The notes beneath the pieces are model-generated. The model worked only from the letters and a program-made list of their open reading frames with translations, ran no database searches and was not told the origin of the DNA. Of a DNA stretch of 64,000 bases, positions 62,862 through 64,000 are shown piece after piece. A program made the position numbers and the translations under genes. Origin of the DNA: Siphonodentalium dalli (lineage: Eukaryota > Mollusca > Scaphopoda > Gadilida > Siphonodentaliidae); the NCBI GenBank assembly GCA_032622095.1, contig CP136061.1:217464373-217528372 (forward strand). The letters are read 5' to 3'. The number at the start of each line of letters is the position of its first letter. Within the stretch, counting starts at the first letter, position 1.

Positions 62862-64000
62862 ATGCAGGCTACAGGTCGTACCTTTCGTCGGATCATTATG
62901 AAATTTGTCATAGCTGTTGACATCAACATTTAGACCAGAATAATTAATTTTGGGGTCATTCGGAAAAAAAACATGGCCGCCAGTGGCCATATTGGTTTCA
63001 AAATTCAATCCATTAGCACGGGCTACAGGCCGTACTGTTTGTCTGATCTTCATGAAATTTGTCATGGATGTTAATATTGACATGTAGATGGGAACAAGTA
63101 ATTTTGGGGTCATTCGGCCCAAAAACATGGCCGCCAGCAGCCATCTTGGATTTTACTCTTTGTATGACTAAATTCTTTAGCACGGGCTACAGGTCGTACT
63201 TTTAGTCTGATCATCTTAAATTTTGTCCAGAATGTTAATAATGACATGTAGATGGGAACGAGTCATTTTGGGGTCATTCGGCCAAAAAACATGGCCGCCA
63301 GCAGCCATCTTGTATTTTACTCTTTGTATGACTAAATCCTTTAGCACGGGCTACAGGTCGTACCTTTAGTCTGATCATCATAAAATTTGTAATGGCTGTT
63401 GAAATTGGAATGTAGATGGGAACGAGTCATTTTGGGGTCATTCGGACAAAAAAGATGGCCGCCAGTAGCCATCTTGGATTTCAAAATTTAATCCATTAGC
63501 GCGGGCCACAGGTCGTACTGTTCGTCTGATCACCATGAAATTTGTCATGGATGATAATATTGACATGTAAATGGGAACGAGTAATTTTGGGGTCATTCGA
63601 CCAATAAACATGGCCGCCATCAGCCATCTTCGATTTTACTCTTTGTATGACTAAATTCTTTAGCACGGGCTGCAGGTCGTACCTTTAGTCTGATCATCAT
63701 AAAATTTGTCATGGATATTAACAATGACATGTAGATGGGAACGAGTAATTTTGGGGTCATTCGGCTAAAAAACATGGTCGCCAGCAGCCATCTTGGATTT
63801 TACTCTTTGTATGACTAAATCCTTTAGCACGGGCTACAGGTCCTACTTTTAGTCTGATCATCATAAAATTTGTCAAATATGTTAATAATGACATGTAGAT
63901 GGGAACGAGTCATTTTTGGGGTCATTCGGCCAAAAAACATGGCCGCCAGCAGCCATCTTGGATTTTACTCTTTGTATGACTAAATCCTATAGCACGGGCT
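62862..64000. repeat. Tandem array, 155-165-bp units, 'atggccgccagcagccat' family
   Basis: Seven units have 'atggccgcc' (or a one-base variant) at about 62972, 63127, 63291, 63455, 63610, 63774 and 63939. Each also carries 'agcacgggctacaggtcgta', 'atgacatgtagatgggaacg' and 'ttttggggtcattcgg'. The array runs out of the window. ORFs at 62856-63128 and 63438-63620 are repeat artefacts. Confidence 0.85.

Overview
This is an AT-rich, intron-rich eukaryotic nuclear window. I read it as an invertebrate, most likely a lophotrochozoan and probably a mollusc. That guess rests on the style of the dispersed repeats (GGACGGA-type arrays, 'atggccgccagcagccat' arrays, many short palindromic elements) and on how far the proteins have diverged from vertebrate orthologues. 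No bacterial features (operons, ribosome binding sites, CRISPR) are present. The species call is inference.

Two divergently arranged protein-coding genes were found, both incomplete at one or both ends. On the minus strand, eight exons between 17766 and 1749 encode the N-terminal part of a ZFC3H1-like protein, the scaffold of the nuclear poly(A) RNA exosome-targeting (PAXT) connection. The start codon is at 17766 and the gene runs off the left side of the window. On the plus strand, thirteen exons between 26744 and 59626 encode about 652 residues of a FANCG-like TPR protein (Fanconi anaemia core complex). Splice phases join without a break through both sets of exons. The first FANCG exon and the last one were not found. 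About 9 kb lies between the genes, and any first FANCG exon would be expected there.

Almost everything else is mobile-element sequence. There are six copies (254-403 bp) of a TTAA-flanked, piggyBac-type MITE carrying near-perfect palindromes, and several other TTAA-flanked palindromic families. There are TA-flanked pogo/mariner-like foldbacks. hAT-type elements with readable 8-bp target duplications lie at 7069-8258, 36615-39493 and 47831-48992. Three non-LTR retrotransposon tails are present, one with a 14-bp target duplication. Tandem arrays with units of about 150-180 bp occur at about 1.0-1.6, 40.4-41.5, 53.2-54.3, 55.8-56.8 and 62.9-64.0 kb. The 2.9-kb hAT element keeps a BED zinc-finger ORF and has been invaded by an inverted array built around long G and C runs.

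The two genes are not known to work together. ZFC3H1 acts in nuclear RNA decay and FANCG in interstrand-crosslink repair. The most notable features are an apparent invertebrate FANCG, element insertions that can be proven from paralogous empty sites inside the window, and oppositely oriented MITE copies bracketing groups of FANCG exons. No new enzymatic or defence system could be supported.
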